Shown: positions 1 through 10,570 of the stretch, piece by piece
Layout of the letters: the number at the start of each line of letters is the position of its first letter
Position numbering within the stretch: the first letter of the stretch is position 1
Assembly (NCBI GenBank): GCA_029865965.1
Contig: JARXAJ010000310.1
Location: 1-51,748 of the forward strand
DNA from: Aquabacterium sp.
GTDB lineage: Bacteria > Pseudomonadota > Gammaproteobacteria > Burkholderiales > Burkholderiaceae_C
Direction of reading: 5' to 3'
DNA: 51,748 nt
Notes under the pieces: model-generated
What the model was told of the DNA's origin: nothing
Database searches by the model: none
Seen by the model: only the letters and a program-made list of their open reading frames with translations
Position numbers and translations under genes: made by a program

Positions 1-399
1 GCCATGGACGAGGCGCCGCCACCCGCCAGCCCGGCAGATGCAGCGGTTGCAGTGGTTGCCATCGCCGAGCCGGCACCCCGCCCGGTGGCGAGCGCGGCAC
101 CTGCCGCGCCGGTGGCCGATGCAGTGCCCCGCGCCCTGCCACCGGTCGCGCCCTTCGTGCTGCCGATCGACGCCCTGCAGCAACTGGCTGAAGCCTCGGG
201 CCTGCAATGGGTCAACAGCGACACCGACAAGATCCAGGCGGCCCAGGCCGCGATGGCGGCCGAGCCGGCACCGACCCATGTGCCGCGTGATCGCAAGCCG
301 GTGGTGGTGGCTGACGAGGGACCGCTGGTGCTGGTGGAGACCCGCAAGGACCTGTCCCAGCTGAAGCTGCCGTTCGAGCTCGGCACACCGTCGGCCTGA
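1..399 (+). CDS. rne: Ribonuclease E, C-terminal part (5' end outside window)
   Basis: The reading frame is open from the first base and ends with TGA at 397-399, so only the last 132 or so residues are present. The first part is an Ala/Pro-rich, low-complexity stretch, as in the disordered degradosome-scaffold half of RNase E. It ends in a conserved tail with LQQLAEASGLQWVNSD followed by LVLVETRKDLSQLKLPFE, which I recognise as the typical C-terminal end of RNase E in Burkholderiales. The family makes the main endonuclease for mRNA decay and rRNA processing and scaffolds the degradosome at the membrane. The catalytic S1 and DNase-I-like domains lie upstream of the window. An intrinsic terminator follows at 425-457. 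Confidence 0.85.
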   Translation, partial: AMDEAPPPASPADAAVAVVAIAEPAPRPVASAAPAAPVADAVPRALPPVAPFVLPIDALQQLAEASGLQWVNSDTDKIQAAQAAMAAEPAPTHVPRDRKPVVVADEGPLVLVETRKDLSQLKLPFELGTPSA

Positions 400-424
400 C
401 GCAGCCCGCGTACAGGCAGCCCTG

Positions 425-457
425 AACGCCGCCCGGCCCCGCCGAGGCGGCGTTTTT
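425..457 (+). terminator. Rho-independent terminator after rne
   Basis: A perfect 9-bp stem (425-433 pairing with 446-454) encloses a 12-base loop and runs into a T tract at 453-457. It lies 26 bases after the rne stop and 47 bases before the next start, so it should separate rne from the aminopeptidase gene. Confidence 0.85.
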
Positions 458-504
458 CATGCACGATCCGTGGGCACCAGCCACGCGACACACGCCACCA
501 CACC

Positions 505-1896
505 ATGACCGTCACCCTGAAGAAGCCCACACTCGCCAGCATCCCGGTGCACCTGACCGACCGGGCCCACCTGGCGGCGCACACCGCCGCCCTGCCCCCG
601 GCCCAACGGCAGTGGCTGGCCACGCAAGGCTTCAGCGGCGCACCCGACACCCATGCCTTGCTGCCCGACGACCAGGGCCATCTGCAGGCAGTGTGGGCTG
701 GTGTGCGGTCAGCCAGCCACCCGTATGCACTGTCGGCCCTGCCCAAGGCCTTGCCCGCCGGCCGCTACTGCCTGGGCGATGCGGGCATGCAAGCCGATGC
801 CGAAGCCGCCGCGCTGTCCTGGGCGCTGGGCGGCTACAGCTTCACCCGCTACAAGCCGGCCCGCCGTGTGCCGGCGGAGCTGCTGCTGGCCGCCAGCGCG
901 GGCGCCCAGCGCGGGCTGCTGCTGGCCGATGCCATCGCCCAGACCCGTGACCTGGTCAACACTCCGGCCGAACACCTGGGCCCAGCCGACCTGGCGGATG
1001 CGGTGCAGGCAGTGGCCCGGCTGCATGGTGCCAAGTTCAAGCAGACGGTGGGCGATGCACTGCTGAAGGCGGGCTTCCCGGCCATCCATGCCGTGGGCCG
1101 GGCGGCCGACGCGGCGCGTGCACCGCGGCTGATCGAACTGCGCTGGGCCCCGCCGGGCCTGCGCAAGAACGCGCCCAAACTCACCCTGGTCGGCAAGGGC
1201 GTGTGCTTCGATTCCGGCGGCCTGGACATCAAGGGCGCCGACGGCATGCGCCAGATGAAGAAGGACATGGGCGGTGCGGCCAACGCCCTGGGCCTGGCCA
1301 GCCTGGTGATGGCGCTGAAGCTGCCGGTGCAGCTGACGCTGCTGATCCCGGCGGTGGAAAACGCCATCGCCGGCAATGCCTACCGGCCAGGTGATGTGTT
1401 CAAGACCCGCGCCGGCCTGCACATCGAGATCGGCAACACCGACGCCGAAGGCCGGGTGATCCTGTGCGACGCGCTGGCCTATGCAGCCGAGGCGGCGCCC
1501 GACCTGGTCATCGACCTGGCCACGCTGACCGGGGCCGCCCGGGTGGCGCTGGGCGGGCAGCTGCCGGCGCTGTTCTGCCGCAGCATGGCCATGGCGCGCG
1601 ACATCGTCGACCTGGGCCTGGCCCAGCACGACCCGCTGTGGCACCTGCCGCTGTGGGCCGGCTACCACGGCGGCATCGAGAGCGACATCGCCGACATCGT
1701 CAACACCGGCCGCGGGCCGCAGGCCGGCGCCATCAATGCGGCGCTGTTCCTGGAAGACTTCATGCCCGTCGACATCGACTGGCTGCACATCGACCTGTTC
1801 GCCTGGAACGACAGCCCCCGCCCCGGCCGGCCGGTGGGCGGCGAGGCGCAGACCATCCGCACGCTGCTGGCCTGGCTGCAGCAGCGCTATGCCTGA
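505..1896 (+). CDS. Leucyl aminopeptidase family protein (M17)
   Basis: 463 residues. The C-terminal half carries the M17 metal-binding motifs: K231 and D236 in GKGVCFDSGG, K243 in LDIKGADGM, D254 in KKDMGG, and the signature NTDAEGR with D313, E315 and R317. These match the two-metal site and the catalytic Lys/Arg of PepA. The family removes N-terminal residues from peptides in the cytosol, usually as a hexamer. The N-terminal domain is less conserved, as in the shorter PepB-like branch, so substrate preference cannot be read. The ATG at 505 is the first start after the rne terminator; no strong Shine-Dalgarno sequence is visible. It converges on nagZ with only 15 bases between the stop codons. 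Confidence 0.9.
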   Translation: MTVTLKKPTLASIPVHLTDRAHLAAHTAALPPAQRQWLATQGFSGAPDTHALLPDDQGHLQAVWAGVRSASHPYALSALPKALPAGRYCLGDAGMQADAEAAALSWALGGYSFTRYKPARRVPAELLLAASAGAQRGLLLADAIAQTRDLVNTPAEHLGPADLADAVQAVARLHGAKFKQTVGDALLKAGFPAIHAVGRAADAARAPRLIELRWAPPGLRKNAPKLTLVGKGVCFDSGGLDIKGADGMRQMKKDMGGAANALGLASLVMALKLPVQLTLLIPAVENAIAGNAYRPGDVFKTRAGLHIEIGNTDAEGRVILCDALAYAAEAAPDLVIDLATLTGAARVALGGQLPALFCRSMAMARDIVDLGLAQHDPLWHLPLWAGYHGGIESDIADIVNTGRGPQAGAINAALFLEDFMPVDIDWLHIDLFAWNDSPRPGRPVGGEAQTIRTLLAWLQQRYA

Positions 1897-1911
1897 ATCA
1901 CAGGCAGCACA

Positions 1912-2973
1912 TCAGGGCAGTTTTTCCAGCGCATGCTGGTAGGCGGGCTGGTCCATCAGCTCGTCCGAGGGCAGCGGCGGGGCCAGCGGCAGCAGGTCGA
2001 GCCGGCGCGCCTCGCTGTCGCCATCGGGCCGCCAGCGGCCGTCGGCCTGGGCCGCCTGCAGGCCGTCGAGCAGGGCGTCCACCGCCTGGCCGCCATCGAG
2101 CGACTGGTTGCACAGCAGCACCATGTCGCAGCCGGCATGCAGCGCGGCCAGCGCGCCATCCACGGCGCTGCCAGCCACCTTGGCGCCTTCCATGCTGAGG
2201 TCGTCGCTGAAGATTGCGCCCTGGAAGCCCAGGTCGCCGCGCAGGATGTGCTTGAGCCAGCGCTCACTGAACCCGGCCGGCAGCGCGTCCACCTTGGGGT
2301 AGACCACGTGGGCCGGCATCACGCTGGCCAGGCTGGTCGACAGCCATGCGTAGGGCTTGGCGTCATCGGCCAGGATGGCCTTGAGCGAGCGCTTGTCCAC
2401 CGGCACCGCATGGTGGCTGTCGGCCTTGACGAAGCCGTGGCCAGGGAAGTGCTTGCCGCAGTTGGCCATGCCGGCCAGCAACAGGCCGTGCATCAGGCTC
2501 TTGGCCAGCATCGTGGTCACCCGCGCATCGCGGTGGAAGGCGCGGTCGCCGATGACGCTGCTGCCACCATGGTCCAGGTCGAGCACCGGGGTGAAGCTGA
2601 GATCGACGCCGCAGGCGCGCAGCTCGGCGCCCAGCACATGGCCGCAGGCGGTGGCGGCGTCGGTGGCGGCCATGGCGTCACGCATCCACAGCTCGCCCAG
2701 CACCCGCATCGGCGGCAGGTGGGTGAAGCCGTCGCTGCGAAAGCGCTGCACCCGCCCGCCTTCATGGTCGACACACACCAGCATGTCGGGCCGGATGGCC
2801 TTGATTTCGGCCGTCAGCGCGGTCAGCTGGGCCCGGCTGACCCAGTTGCGGGCAAACAGGATCAGGCCGCCGGTCAGCGGGTGACGCAAGCGGCGGCGGT
2901 CATCGGCCGTCAGCGTGGTGCCGGCGATGTCCAGCACCACCGGGGCGTGGCCGTTGTCGAGGTCGAAAGACAT
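1912..2973 (-). CDS. nagZ: Beta-N-acetylhexosaminidase NagZ
   Basis: 353 residues, glycoside hydrolase family 3. The start at MSFDLDNGHAPV was chosen because this is where similarity to NagZ begins and it lies 11 bases after the acpS stop. Visible family motifs are LVCVDHEGGRVQRF, GKHFPGHG followed by DSHHAVP, and FSDDLSM, which carries the nucleophile Asp; the KHFPGHG...DSHH region holds the acid/base histidine. The enzyme removes GlcNAc from anhydromuropeptides in the cytosol during peptidoglycan recycling. It is the last gene of the lepA-to-nagZ operon. Confidence 0.93.
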   Translation of the reverse strand: MSFDLDNGHAPVVLDIAGTTLTADDRRRLRHPLTGGLILFARNWVSRAQLTALTAEIKAIRPDMLVCVDHEGGRVQRFRSDGFTHLPPMRVLGELWMRDAMAATDAATACGHVLGAELRACGVDLSFTPVLDLDHGGSSVIGDRAFHRDARVTTMLAKSLMHGLLLAGMANCGKHFPGHGFVKADSHHAVPVDKRSLKAILADDAKPYAWLSTSLASVMPAHVVYPKVDALPAGFSERWLKHILRGDLGFQGAIFSDDLSMEGAKVAGSAVDGALAALHAGCDMVLLCNQSLDGGQAVDALLDGLQAAQADGRWRPDGDSEARRLDLLPLAPPLPSDELMDQPAYQHALEKLP

Positions 2974-2984
2974 GGGTTGGGCTT

Positions 2985-3386
2985 TCAGGGCTGGGGGCTG
3001 GACTCGACCACGACGAAGGATGCGGCGTAGTCGGTTTCGTCGGTGACGGTCACATGGGCGCGCAGGCCACGCTGGGCGAACCAGTCGGCCAGCGCGCCAT
3101 GCAGGCGGATGTAGGGCGCACCGCTGGGGTGGTTGAGGATCTCGCAGGCGACATAGGTCATCGGCATGCGCATCCCCATGCCGATGGCCTTGGAAAACGC
3201 CTCCTTGGCCGAGAAGCGGGTGGCCAGATACGCAGTGCCGCGCACATCGACACGGGCGCGACGGGCGTGGAACACCTGCAGTTCGGCGGGGCCCAGCACC
3301 TTGTCGGCAAAGCGGTCGCCGCGGCGCGCCAGCGTGGCGCGCAGGCGGCGGATGTCGCAGATGTCGGTGCCAATGCCGTAGACCAT
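2985..3386 (-). CDS. acpS: Holo-[acyl-carrier-protein] synthase
   Basis: 133 residues, the normal AcpS length. The N-terminal [12 protein letters not shown] and the later [12 protein letters not shown] motif hold the Mg-binding Asp and Glu of the group I phosphopantetheinyl transferases. It moves 4'-phosphopantetheine from CoA to Ser37 of apo-ACP; acpP itself lies at 16340-16579 in this window. It sits between pdxJ and nagZ with gaps of 11 bases on each side, so it is very probably co-transcribed. The pdxJ-acpS order is a well-known conserved pair in proteobacteria. Confidence 0.93.
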   Translation of the reverse strand: MVYGIGTDICDIRRLRATLARRGDRFADKVLGPAELQVFHARRARVDVRGTAYLATRFSAKEAFSKAIGMGMRMPMTYVACEILNHPSGAPYIRLHGALADWFAQRGLRAHVTVTDETDYAASFVVVESSPQP

Positions 3387-3397
3387 GCAGCCGACCT

Positions 3398-4183
3398 TCA
3401 GGCAGCAAAGGCGGCCTGGATGCAGCGCTGGTAGTCGCGGATGGTCTCGGTCAGGCCCAGCTCCAGCGCGTCGGCGATCAGCGCATGGCCGATCGACACC
3501 TCCAGCACGCCGGGCACGGCGCGCAGGAAGTCGCTGAGGTTGTCGCGGTTCAGGTCATGGCCGGCGTTGATCTCCAGCCCCACCGCCAGCGCCGCCTCGG
3601 CGGCGGCGGTGTACTGCGCCAACACGGCAGCCTGCCGGGGCGTGCCGTGGGCAGACGCGTAGGCTTCGGTGTAGAGCTCCACCCGCTCGGCGCCAGTGGC
3701 CCGCGCCGCGGCCATCTGGTCTGGGGCAGGGTCCATGAACAGGCTGACCCGCACGCCCAGCGCCCGGGCTTCGTCGATCAGCGGCTGCAGGCGCGCCGCG
3801 TCTTGCGGGAAGCGCCAGCCGTGGTCGCTGGTGAACTGCTCTTCGCTGTCGGGCACGAAGGTGACCTGGTGCGGCCTGAGTTCACGCACGAAGCCCATCA
3901 GGTTGTGGAAGGGGTTGCCCTCGATGTTGTACTCAGCTTCGGGCCACTGCTGCATCAGCGCCTGCAGGTCGTGCACGTCCTGGGTGCGGATGTGGCGCGC
4001 GTCGGGCCGCGGGTGCACGGTGATGCCCTGGGCGCCGGCCTCCAGCGCCTGGCGCGACAGCTTCACCACATCGGGGATGCCGATGTGCCGGGTGTTGCGC
4101 AGCAAGGCAATCTTGTTGACGTTGACCGACAGCGCGGTGCGGTGCGGCCGGGCGTGGGCTTCAGGGGCAATGAGTGGGTTCAT
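3398..4183 (-). CDS. pdxJ: Pyridoxine 5'-phosphate synthase PdxJ
   Basis: 261 residues. Family features include [15 protein letters not shown] near the N-terminus, [22 protein letters not shown], and [13 protein letters not shown] near the C-terminus. PdxJ condenses 1-deoxyxylulose 5-phosphate with 3-amino-2-oxopropyl phosphate to give pyridoxine 5'-phosphate, the last ring-forming step of vitamin B6 synthesis. It begins 41 bases after the recO stop and is followed 11 bases later by acpS. No unusual residues were seen at the recognised motifs. Confidence 0.93.
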   Translation of the reverse strand: MNPLIAPEAHARPHRTALSVNVNKIALLRNTRHIGIPDVVKLSRQALEAGAQGITVHPRPDARHIRTQDVHDLQALMQQWPEAEYNIEGNPFHNLMGFVRELRPHQVTFVPDSEEQFTSDHGWRFPQDAARLQPLIDEARALGVRVSLFMDPAPDQMAAARATGAERVELYTEAYASAHGTPRQAAVLAQYTAAAEAALAVGLEINAGHDLNRDNLSDFLRAVPGVLEVSIGHALIADALELGLTETIRDYQRCIQAAFAA

Positions 4184-4224
4184 GACAGGGGGTTCATGGC
4201 AGGGGCCTTGCGCAGCGGCACGCC

Positions 4225-5007
4225 TCAGGCCGCGCGCGGCGGTGCCGCGTCCAGCAGCCGGCGCACATCCAGCATCAGCTGGCGGGTGCGCAACGGGGGC
4301 GAGCCCAGATGATAGTGAAGCAGCGCGCGCAATTGGCCACGCAGCGCCGGCAAGGCAACCTGGCAGCTGCGCCGCAGCGCTGGTCGGTCATTGGCGTCCA
4401 GCGCAGCCTGCAGTGCCAGGCACAGGCTGCCGGGCAGGTTGGCGGGCGCATCGGGCGCGTCGAGCACACCGGCGTCGCCGCTGAGCCGGTAATGCCGCCC
4501 GGGTTGCACCGGCGCCTGGGTGGTGGTGGCGCGGGCCAGATCGGGCAGCACGCCGGTCTCACGCAACAGCAGCAGCTCGAAGGCACGCAGCGGCGCCTCG
4601 TCGGGCGCCACGGCCAGGGCCAGCAGCGCATCGGCATAGGCATCGAACAGCACCGGGTGCGGGTCGCTGCGGGCCAGCAGCTTCATCAGCAGCTCATTGA
4701 GGTAGAAGCCCGAGAACAGCCGCGCGGGGGGCAAGGCGGCGCCGGCGCCGGCGTATTAGGCCGACCGCAGCAACAGGATGTCGGCGCCCTCGTCGCTGCT
4801 GGCGGCCTTGGGCCGGTTGGTCAGCACCAGCAGGCGCTGGAAGGGCAGCAGCACCGGCCGCAGCTGCGAATACGGCCGCTTGGCACCCTTGGCCACCGCC
4901 GCCACGCGGCCCTGGTCACGGGTGAACAGGTCGAGGATCAGGCTGGTCTCGCTCCAGTCCCACTGGTGCAGGACGAACGCCGCCTGTGGAGCCGCCCGGC
5001 TCACCAT
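4225..5007 (-). pseudogene. recO: DNA repair protein RecO, interrupted by an in-frame stop
   Basis: The frame starts at [20 protein letters not shown], a normal RecO N-terminal OB-fold beginning, and reads well to ADILLLRSA. It then meets TAA at 4756-4758 (minus strand). The same frame continues directly with YAGAGAALPPARLFSGFYLNE, the RecO zinc/helical region, and ends at 4225 with LRTRQLMLDVRRLLDA. Read through, it would be 260 residues, the usual RecO length. Family members normally have Glu after the RSA motif, so one G-to-T change (GAA to TAA) explains the stop. RecO loads RecA onto SSB-coated gaps with RecR. As written, only an 83-residue fragment would be made. It may be true loss, a sequencing error, or readthrough. 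Confidence 0.85.
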
Positions 5008-5032
5008 GGCGCACAGAGCCAGCGTGGCTGGC

Positions 5033-5968
5033 TCATTCGTAGCCGTAAGACCGCAGATGCTCCTCGCTGTCGGCCCAGCCCGAGCGCACCTTGACCCACA
5101 GCTCCAGAAACACCTTGTTGCCGGTGAGCTTCTCCAGCTCGACGCGGGTTTCGCTGCCGATGCGTTTGAGCCGCTCGCCACCGTCGCCGATGACCATGCC
5201 TTTATGGGCATCGCGCTCGACGACGATGGTGGCGGCAATGCGGCGCAGGTTGCCTTCTTCCTCGTACTTGTCGATCACCACGGTGGCGCTGTAGGGCAGC
5301 TCATCGCCGGTCAGGCGGAACAGCTTCTCGCGGATCAGCTCGGCCGCCATGAACTTGTCGCTGCGGTCGGTGAGCGCGTCTTCCTCGTACATCCAGGCCT
5401 GGGCGGGCAGGTAGGGCTCGACGATCTTGAACAGCCGCTCCACGTCAGTGGGCTTGGTCGACGACATCGGCACGTATTCGGTGAACGGGTGCCGGTCCTG
5501 CATACCCTTGAGCCAGGGCAGGATGTCGGTGCGGCGCGCCACCACGTCGAGCTTGTTGGCCACCAGGAAGCAGGGCTTGTCGGGCGGCAGCAAGGCCAGC
5601 ACCTTGGCATCGTCCAGGCTGAAGCGGCCTGCCTCCACCATGAACAGCACCACGTCCACATCGCCCAGCACCGAGGTCACGGTGCGGTTCAGGTTGCGGT
5701 TGAGCGCGGTGCGGCCGCGGATCTCCTTGGTCTGGAAGCCCGGGGTGTCGACAAAGATGAACTGCGTGGCCCCCAGCGTGCGGATGCCGGTGATGCGGTG
5801 GCGCGTGGTCTGCGCCTTGCGGGAAGTGATGCTGATCTTCTGCCCGACCAGGGCGTTCAGCAAGGTGGACTTGCCTACATTGGGCCGGCCGACGATGGCG
5901 ATCAGGCCGCAGCGGGTGGTGTCGCCAGATGCAGTGGCGTCGGCGGCGGGGACAGGGGTGTCGGTGAT
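5033..5968 (-). CDS. era: GTPase Era, apparent ATC start codon
   Basis: Era binds 16S rRNA near its 3' end and acts in 30S maturation. G1 motif [10 protein letters not shown]3 DTPGF and G4 NKLD are clear, followed by a C-terminal KH domain ending in LRSYGYE. The frame upstream of G1 reads [20 protein letters not shown] with no ATG, GTG or TTG before the TGA at 5978-5980. The ATC at 5966-5968 lies six bases after GAGGA and precedes TDTP, as expected for an initiator Met in this family. I therefore place the start there (311 residues). An internal CTG (just before IAIVGRPN) is the only other option and would clip the N-terminus. It lies between rnc (26 bases upstream) and recO. Confidence 0.85.
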   Translation of the reverse strand: MTDTPVPAADATASGDTTRCGLIAIVGRPNVGKSTLLNALVGQKISITSRKAQTTRHRITGIRTLGATQFIFVDTPGFQTKEIRGRTALNRNLNRTVTSVLGDVDVVLFMVEAGRFSLDDAKVLALLPPDKPCFLVANKLDVVARRTDILPWLKGMQDRHPFTEYVPMSSTKPTDVERLFKIVEPYLPAQAWMYEEDALTDRSDKFMAAELIREKLFRLTGDELPYSATVVIDKYEEEGNLRRIAATIVVERDAHKGMVIGDGGERLKRIGSETRVELEKLTGNKVFLELWVKVRSGWADSEEHLRSYGYE

Positions 5969-5979
5969 GTCAGTTCCTC
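5966..5979 (-). promoter_or_regulatory. Ribosome binding site and non-canonical ATC start of era
   Basis: On the minus strand GAGGA (5979-5975) is followed by six bases and then ATC at 5968-5966. The spacing is ideal for initiation, and no other start codon lies between the upstream stop and the G1 motif except an internal CTG. The position makes ATC, in place of ATG, the most likely start. Confidence 0.6.
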
Positions 5980-5994
5980 AGGAGGGGGAAGGCG

Positions 5995-6723
5995 TCAGTT
6001 GCGCAGCGGGCCGCCCGGCTTGTCGCTGGCCTTCAGGCGGCTGAGCATGCGGCGGGCAGCCTCCTGCTCGGCAGTGCGGCGTGAGCGGCCTTCGCCCTGC
6101 TCGGCCAGTCCCAGCGTGGGCACGGCACATTCGACGTCAAAGGTCTGTGCATGGGCCTGGCCGCGGGTGGCCAGGATGCGGTAGGTGGGCACGGCCAGCC
6201 GGCGGGCCTGCAGCCACTCTTGCAGCTCGGTCTTGGCGTCCTTGCTCCAGCTGTCGGCCTCGGTGCTGGTGATCAGCTCGCCGAACAGCTGGCTCACCAA
6301 CCGCGTGGCAGCGGGCAGGCCGCCGTCGATGAACAGCGCGCCGATCAGGGCTTCCACCGCATCGGCCAGGATCGACGGGCGCTGGGCGCCGCCGCCACGG
6401 GCTTCGCCTTCAGACAGGCGCAGCACTTCGGGCAGGCCCAGCACCAGGGCGGCGCGGTGCAGGCTGTCTTCGCGCACCAGGTGGGCCCGCACGCGGGTCA
6501 GGTCGCCTTCGTCCGACGCCGAGAAGCGCCCGTACAGCAGAGCCGACACCGCCATCGCCAGCACCGCATCGCCCAGGAATTCAAGCCGCTCGTTGTGGTC
6601 GGCTCCGAAGCTGCGGTGGGTGAGCGCGCGCTGCAGCAGCGTGGCATCGGCAAAGCGGTGGCCCAGGCGCTGCTGCAGGGCATCCAGGCGCAGGTCCGGG
6701 CGGGGGTCAGGGCGGGGTTCCAT
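5995..6723 (-). CDS. rnc: Ribonuclease III
   Basis: 242 residues from the ATG at 6723. RNase III signature NERLEFLGDAVL is followed by the catalytic domain, and the C-terminal third (KTELQEWLQARRLAVPTY onward) is the double-stranded RNA binding domain. The enzyme cuts double-stranded RNA, including the 30S rRNA precursor. A GTG 30 bases upstream could add ten residues, but MEPRPDPRPD is a better start because similarity begins soon after. It sits in the conserved lepB-DUF4845-rnc-era order. Confidence 0.93.
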   Translation of the reverse strand: MEPRPDPRPDLRLDALQQRLGHRFADATLLQRALTHRSFGADHNERLEFLGDAVLAMAVSALLYGRFSASDEGDLTRVRAHLVREDSLHRAALVLGLPEVLRLSEGEARGGGAQRPSILADAVEALIGALFIDGGLPAATRLVSQLFGELITSTEADSWSKDAKTELQEWLQARRLAVPTYRILATRGQAHAQTFDVECAVPTLGLAEQGEGRSRRTAEQEAARRMLSRLKASDKPGGPLRN

Positions 6724-6804
6724 GGCTCCAGTCAGCCGGCATCCGGTCGGCACATCGGTTCAGGGCAGGCGGCAGGTCAGCAGACCGGCCTGCCCTGCCC
6801 GGGT

Positions 6805-7179
6805 TCACTTCGATCGCCCAGCGTACTTGATCAGCAGGAACACCGGGCCGAACAGCTCGATTTCCTTCTCGTAGGCAAAGCCGATCACCACCCGGTCGTT
6901 CTCTTTGGTGATGTCGAGCTCCTTGCCCAGCAGCGATGTGATGGTGGCGTCGATCTGGCGCTGTTTGTCGAAGGCGCCACGCACTTCGGCCACAGTGCTG
7001 GCCGGGCTGGCGGCGATGCGGTTGACAACGCCCTGGATGGTGTAGAACTCGGTCACAGTGGGCACCACCCGCACCAGCAGGTAGCCGACAAAGCCCACGA
7101 TGACGGCCCAGGCCAGCAAGCCGATCAGCGTGAGACCACGGCGCGGTGCAGGAGCAGGTAGACGTATGACCATGCGCAT
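6805..7179 (-). CDS. DUF4845 domain membrane protein between lepB and rnc
   Basis: 124 residues from the ATG at 7179, which has GAGGG four bases upstream. Other candidates are ATG at 7173 and an ATG at 7203 that overlaps the lepB stop. Residues 11-34 or so (RRGLTLIGLLAWAVIVGFVGY) form one N-terminal transmembrane segment with a type-IV-pilin-like look. The remainder is a small soluble, probably periplasmic, domain. The protein is found between lepB and rnc in many beta- and gammaproteobacteria, and its function is not known to me. Coupling with lepB is likely from the close spacing. Confidence 0.8.
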   Translation of the reverse strand: MRMVIRLPAPAPRRGLTLIGLLAWAVIVGFVGYLLVRVVPTVTEFYTIQGVVNRIAASPASTVAEVRGAFDKQRQIDATITSLLGKELDITKENDRVVIGFAYEKEIELFGPVFLLIKYAGRSK

Positions 7180-7202
7180 GTTCCCTCGGGTGGGGCGCAA
7201 CA

Positions 7203-8174
7203 TCAATTGAAGGTGCCGATGCGGCGCAGGTTGCCGAAGTTCATCCACACCATGAAGGCCCGGCCGACGATGTTGGCGTCGGGCACGAAGCCCCAGTAGC
7301 GTGAATCCTGTGAATTGTCGCGGTTGTCGCCCATCACGAAGTAATGGCCGGCCGGCACCTTGCACGACACGCCTTCGGCTGTATAGCGGCAGTTGTCACG
7401 GAAGTTGACAAAGCTTTCCATCGGCCGGTAGATCGACGCCCGCTTGGGGTCGACCAGGATGCCATGGGCCGCGTCTCCCAGCTTCTCGGTGAACTTGGGC
7501 GCGTAACGCATGCTGTCGTCGTCGTAGAAGTCACCCTGGGCCTGCACGGGCACCAGCTGGCCGTTGATGGCCAGTTGCTGGTTGGTGTAGGTGACCTCAT
7601 CGCCGGGGATGGCCACCACCCGCTTGATGTAGTCGACCCGCGTGTCGACGGGATAGCGGAAGACGATCACGTCACCCCGCTTGGGGTCGTTGTTCTGGAT
7701 GATCTTGGTGTTGATGACCGGCAGGCGCACGCCGTAGTGGAATTTGTTGACCAGGATCAGGTCGCCCACCAGCAGTGTGGGCACCATCGAGCCCGACGGG
7801 ATCTTGAACGGCTCAAACAGGAATGAGCGCAGCAGAAACACGGCCAGGATCACCGGGAACAGCCCGGCCGTCCAATCCAGCCACCAGGGTTGCATCAGCA
7901 GCTTCTCGCGGGCTGCGGCCACATTGCCGTCAACCTGGGCGATGCCTTGCCTGCCGAGATCATTGCGGCGCTGGGCGTCCTGGGCGGTCAGCGCATCAGC
8001 GGAGGCCAGGCGGGCCGGCGCGAACTTGAACCGCTCGGCCAGCCAGTATCCCAGCGTGACCAGGGTCAGCACGAACAGCAGCAGCGAGAAGTTGCCGATC
8101 CAGTAACCCAGCCACCAGCCACCACCATAGACCAGCAGGGCGCCGTACAGCACGGCGGTCAAAGCACTCATCAT
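7203..8174 (-). CDS. lepB: Signal peptidase I
   Basis: 323 residues. Two N-terminal hydrophobic segments (about residues 5-45) and a third at about 103-121 anchor the protein. Box B IPSGSMVPT places the catalytic Ser at 129, and box D YIKRVVAIPGD places the general-base Lys at 184. The C-terminal box GDNRDNSQDSRYWGFV is also present. It cleaves signal peptides from Sec and Tat substrates on the periplasmic side of the inner membrane. It begins 34 bases after lepA, the classical lepA-lepB order. Confidence 0.95.
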   Translation of the reverse strand: MMSALTAVLYGALLVYGGGWWLGYWIGNFSLLLFVLTLVTLGYWLAERFKFAPARLASADALTAQDAQRRNDLGRQGIAQVDGNVAAAREKLLMQPWWLDWTAGLFPVILAVFLLRSFLFEPFKIPSGSMVPTLLVGDLILVNKFHYGVRLPVINTKIIQNNDPKRGDVIVFRYPVDTRVDYIKRVVAIPGDEVTYTNQQLAINGQLVPVQAQGDFYDDDSMRYAPKFTEKLGDAAHGILVDPKRASIYRPMESFVNFRDNCRYTAEGVSCKVPAGHYFVMGDNRDNSQDSRYWGFVPDANIVGRAFMVWMNFGNLRRIGTFN

Positions 8175-8208
8175 GGGCGGTTGTGGTTGTTCTGGAACGG
8201 GTTGGGGA

Positions 8209-10026
<1,818 letters not shown>

Positions 10027-10570
10027 CGGGGGCCCTGCGCGACATGGCCGGTGGCGTCCAGCCAGGGTGCGCTTCGAGCGCGGGCGCGTGCTGGTTCAGC
10101 CTGCGCGAGACACAAAAAAAAGGCACGTCCAAAATGGAGACGCGCCTTCCAACAAATGTTTGGCAACTGCTTGTTGGGCCTTCATTGTAGCCAAAACGCC
10201 CGGGCTGGAAGCCGCGCCGATGCTGGATCTCCGCCCGTTGCGACCCGCCAACAAGGGGGAGTTATCAACAACTTGCCCACAGGCTTCGACTTGTTGCCCA
10301 ACCTGTTGGCAATGCACAACAAGCTACAGCCTGGACAGGCCAAACCAGCTTCGCGATGATGCATTCTACCCAGCTGGCGCTGCAATCAGGCCGCAAACCG
10401 TCGTGAAGCAAGTGATCGCCAACTTTTAGCCGGTGGGTCAACGCCAGCAGCCGCTGCAAAAAAGCGGGGCTGCACCGTTGAAGTGCGCAAGGTATGCGCT
10501 CGCTCACTGTCACGATGCGGAAAGACCCGCCGAGCCGCTTGGTTGAACCACCCGCCCAGCCCCGCCCCGA
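10027..10570. other. 544-base gap between degP and lepA without a convincing gene
   Basis: No open frame here has a recognisable product or a good ribosome binding site. It contains a minus-strand terminator (10114-10147) and a cluster of TTGTTG/CAACAA-type short repeats around 10150-10325. The degP mRNA would have a 3' part of about 420 bases. The lepA promoter must lie downstream of the terminator, but I could not pick a clear -35/-10 pair. Confidence 0.5.
10114..10147 (-). terminator. Rho-independent terminator upstream of lepA
   Basis: On the minus strand a 9-bp stem (10147-10139 with 10129-10121, one G-T pair) and an 8-base loop are followed by eight T. It would end transcripts coming from rpoE-rseAB-degP before lepA. 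Confidence 0.85.

Noticed and set aside
1912-3408. Long nagZ version of 498 residues
   Set aside because: The first 145 residues are the shadow of acpS; NagZ similarity begins after the ATG at 2973.
10262-10270. DnaA-box-like TTATCAACA
   Set aside because: A single site with one mismatch, no cluster and no AT-rich unwinding region; not an origin.
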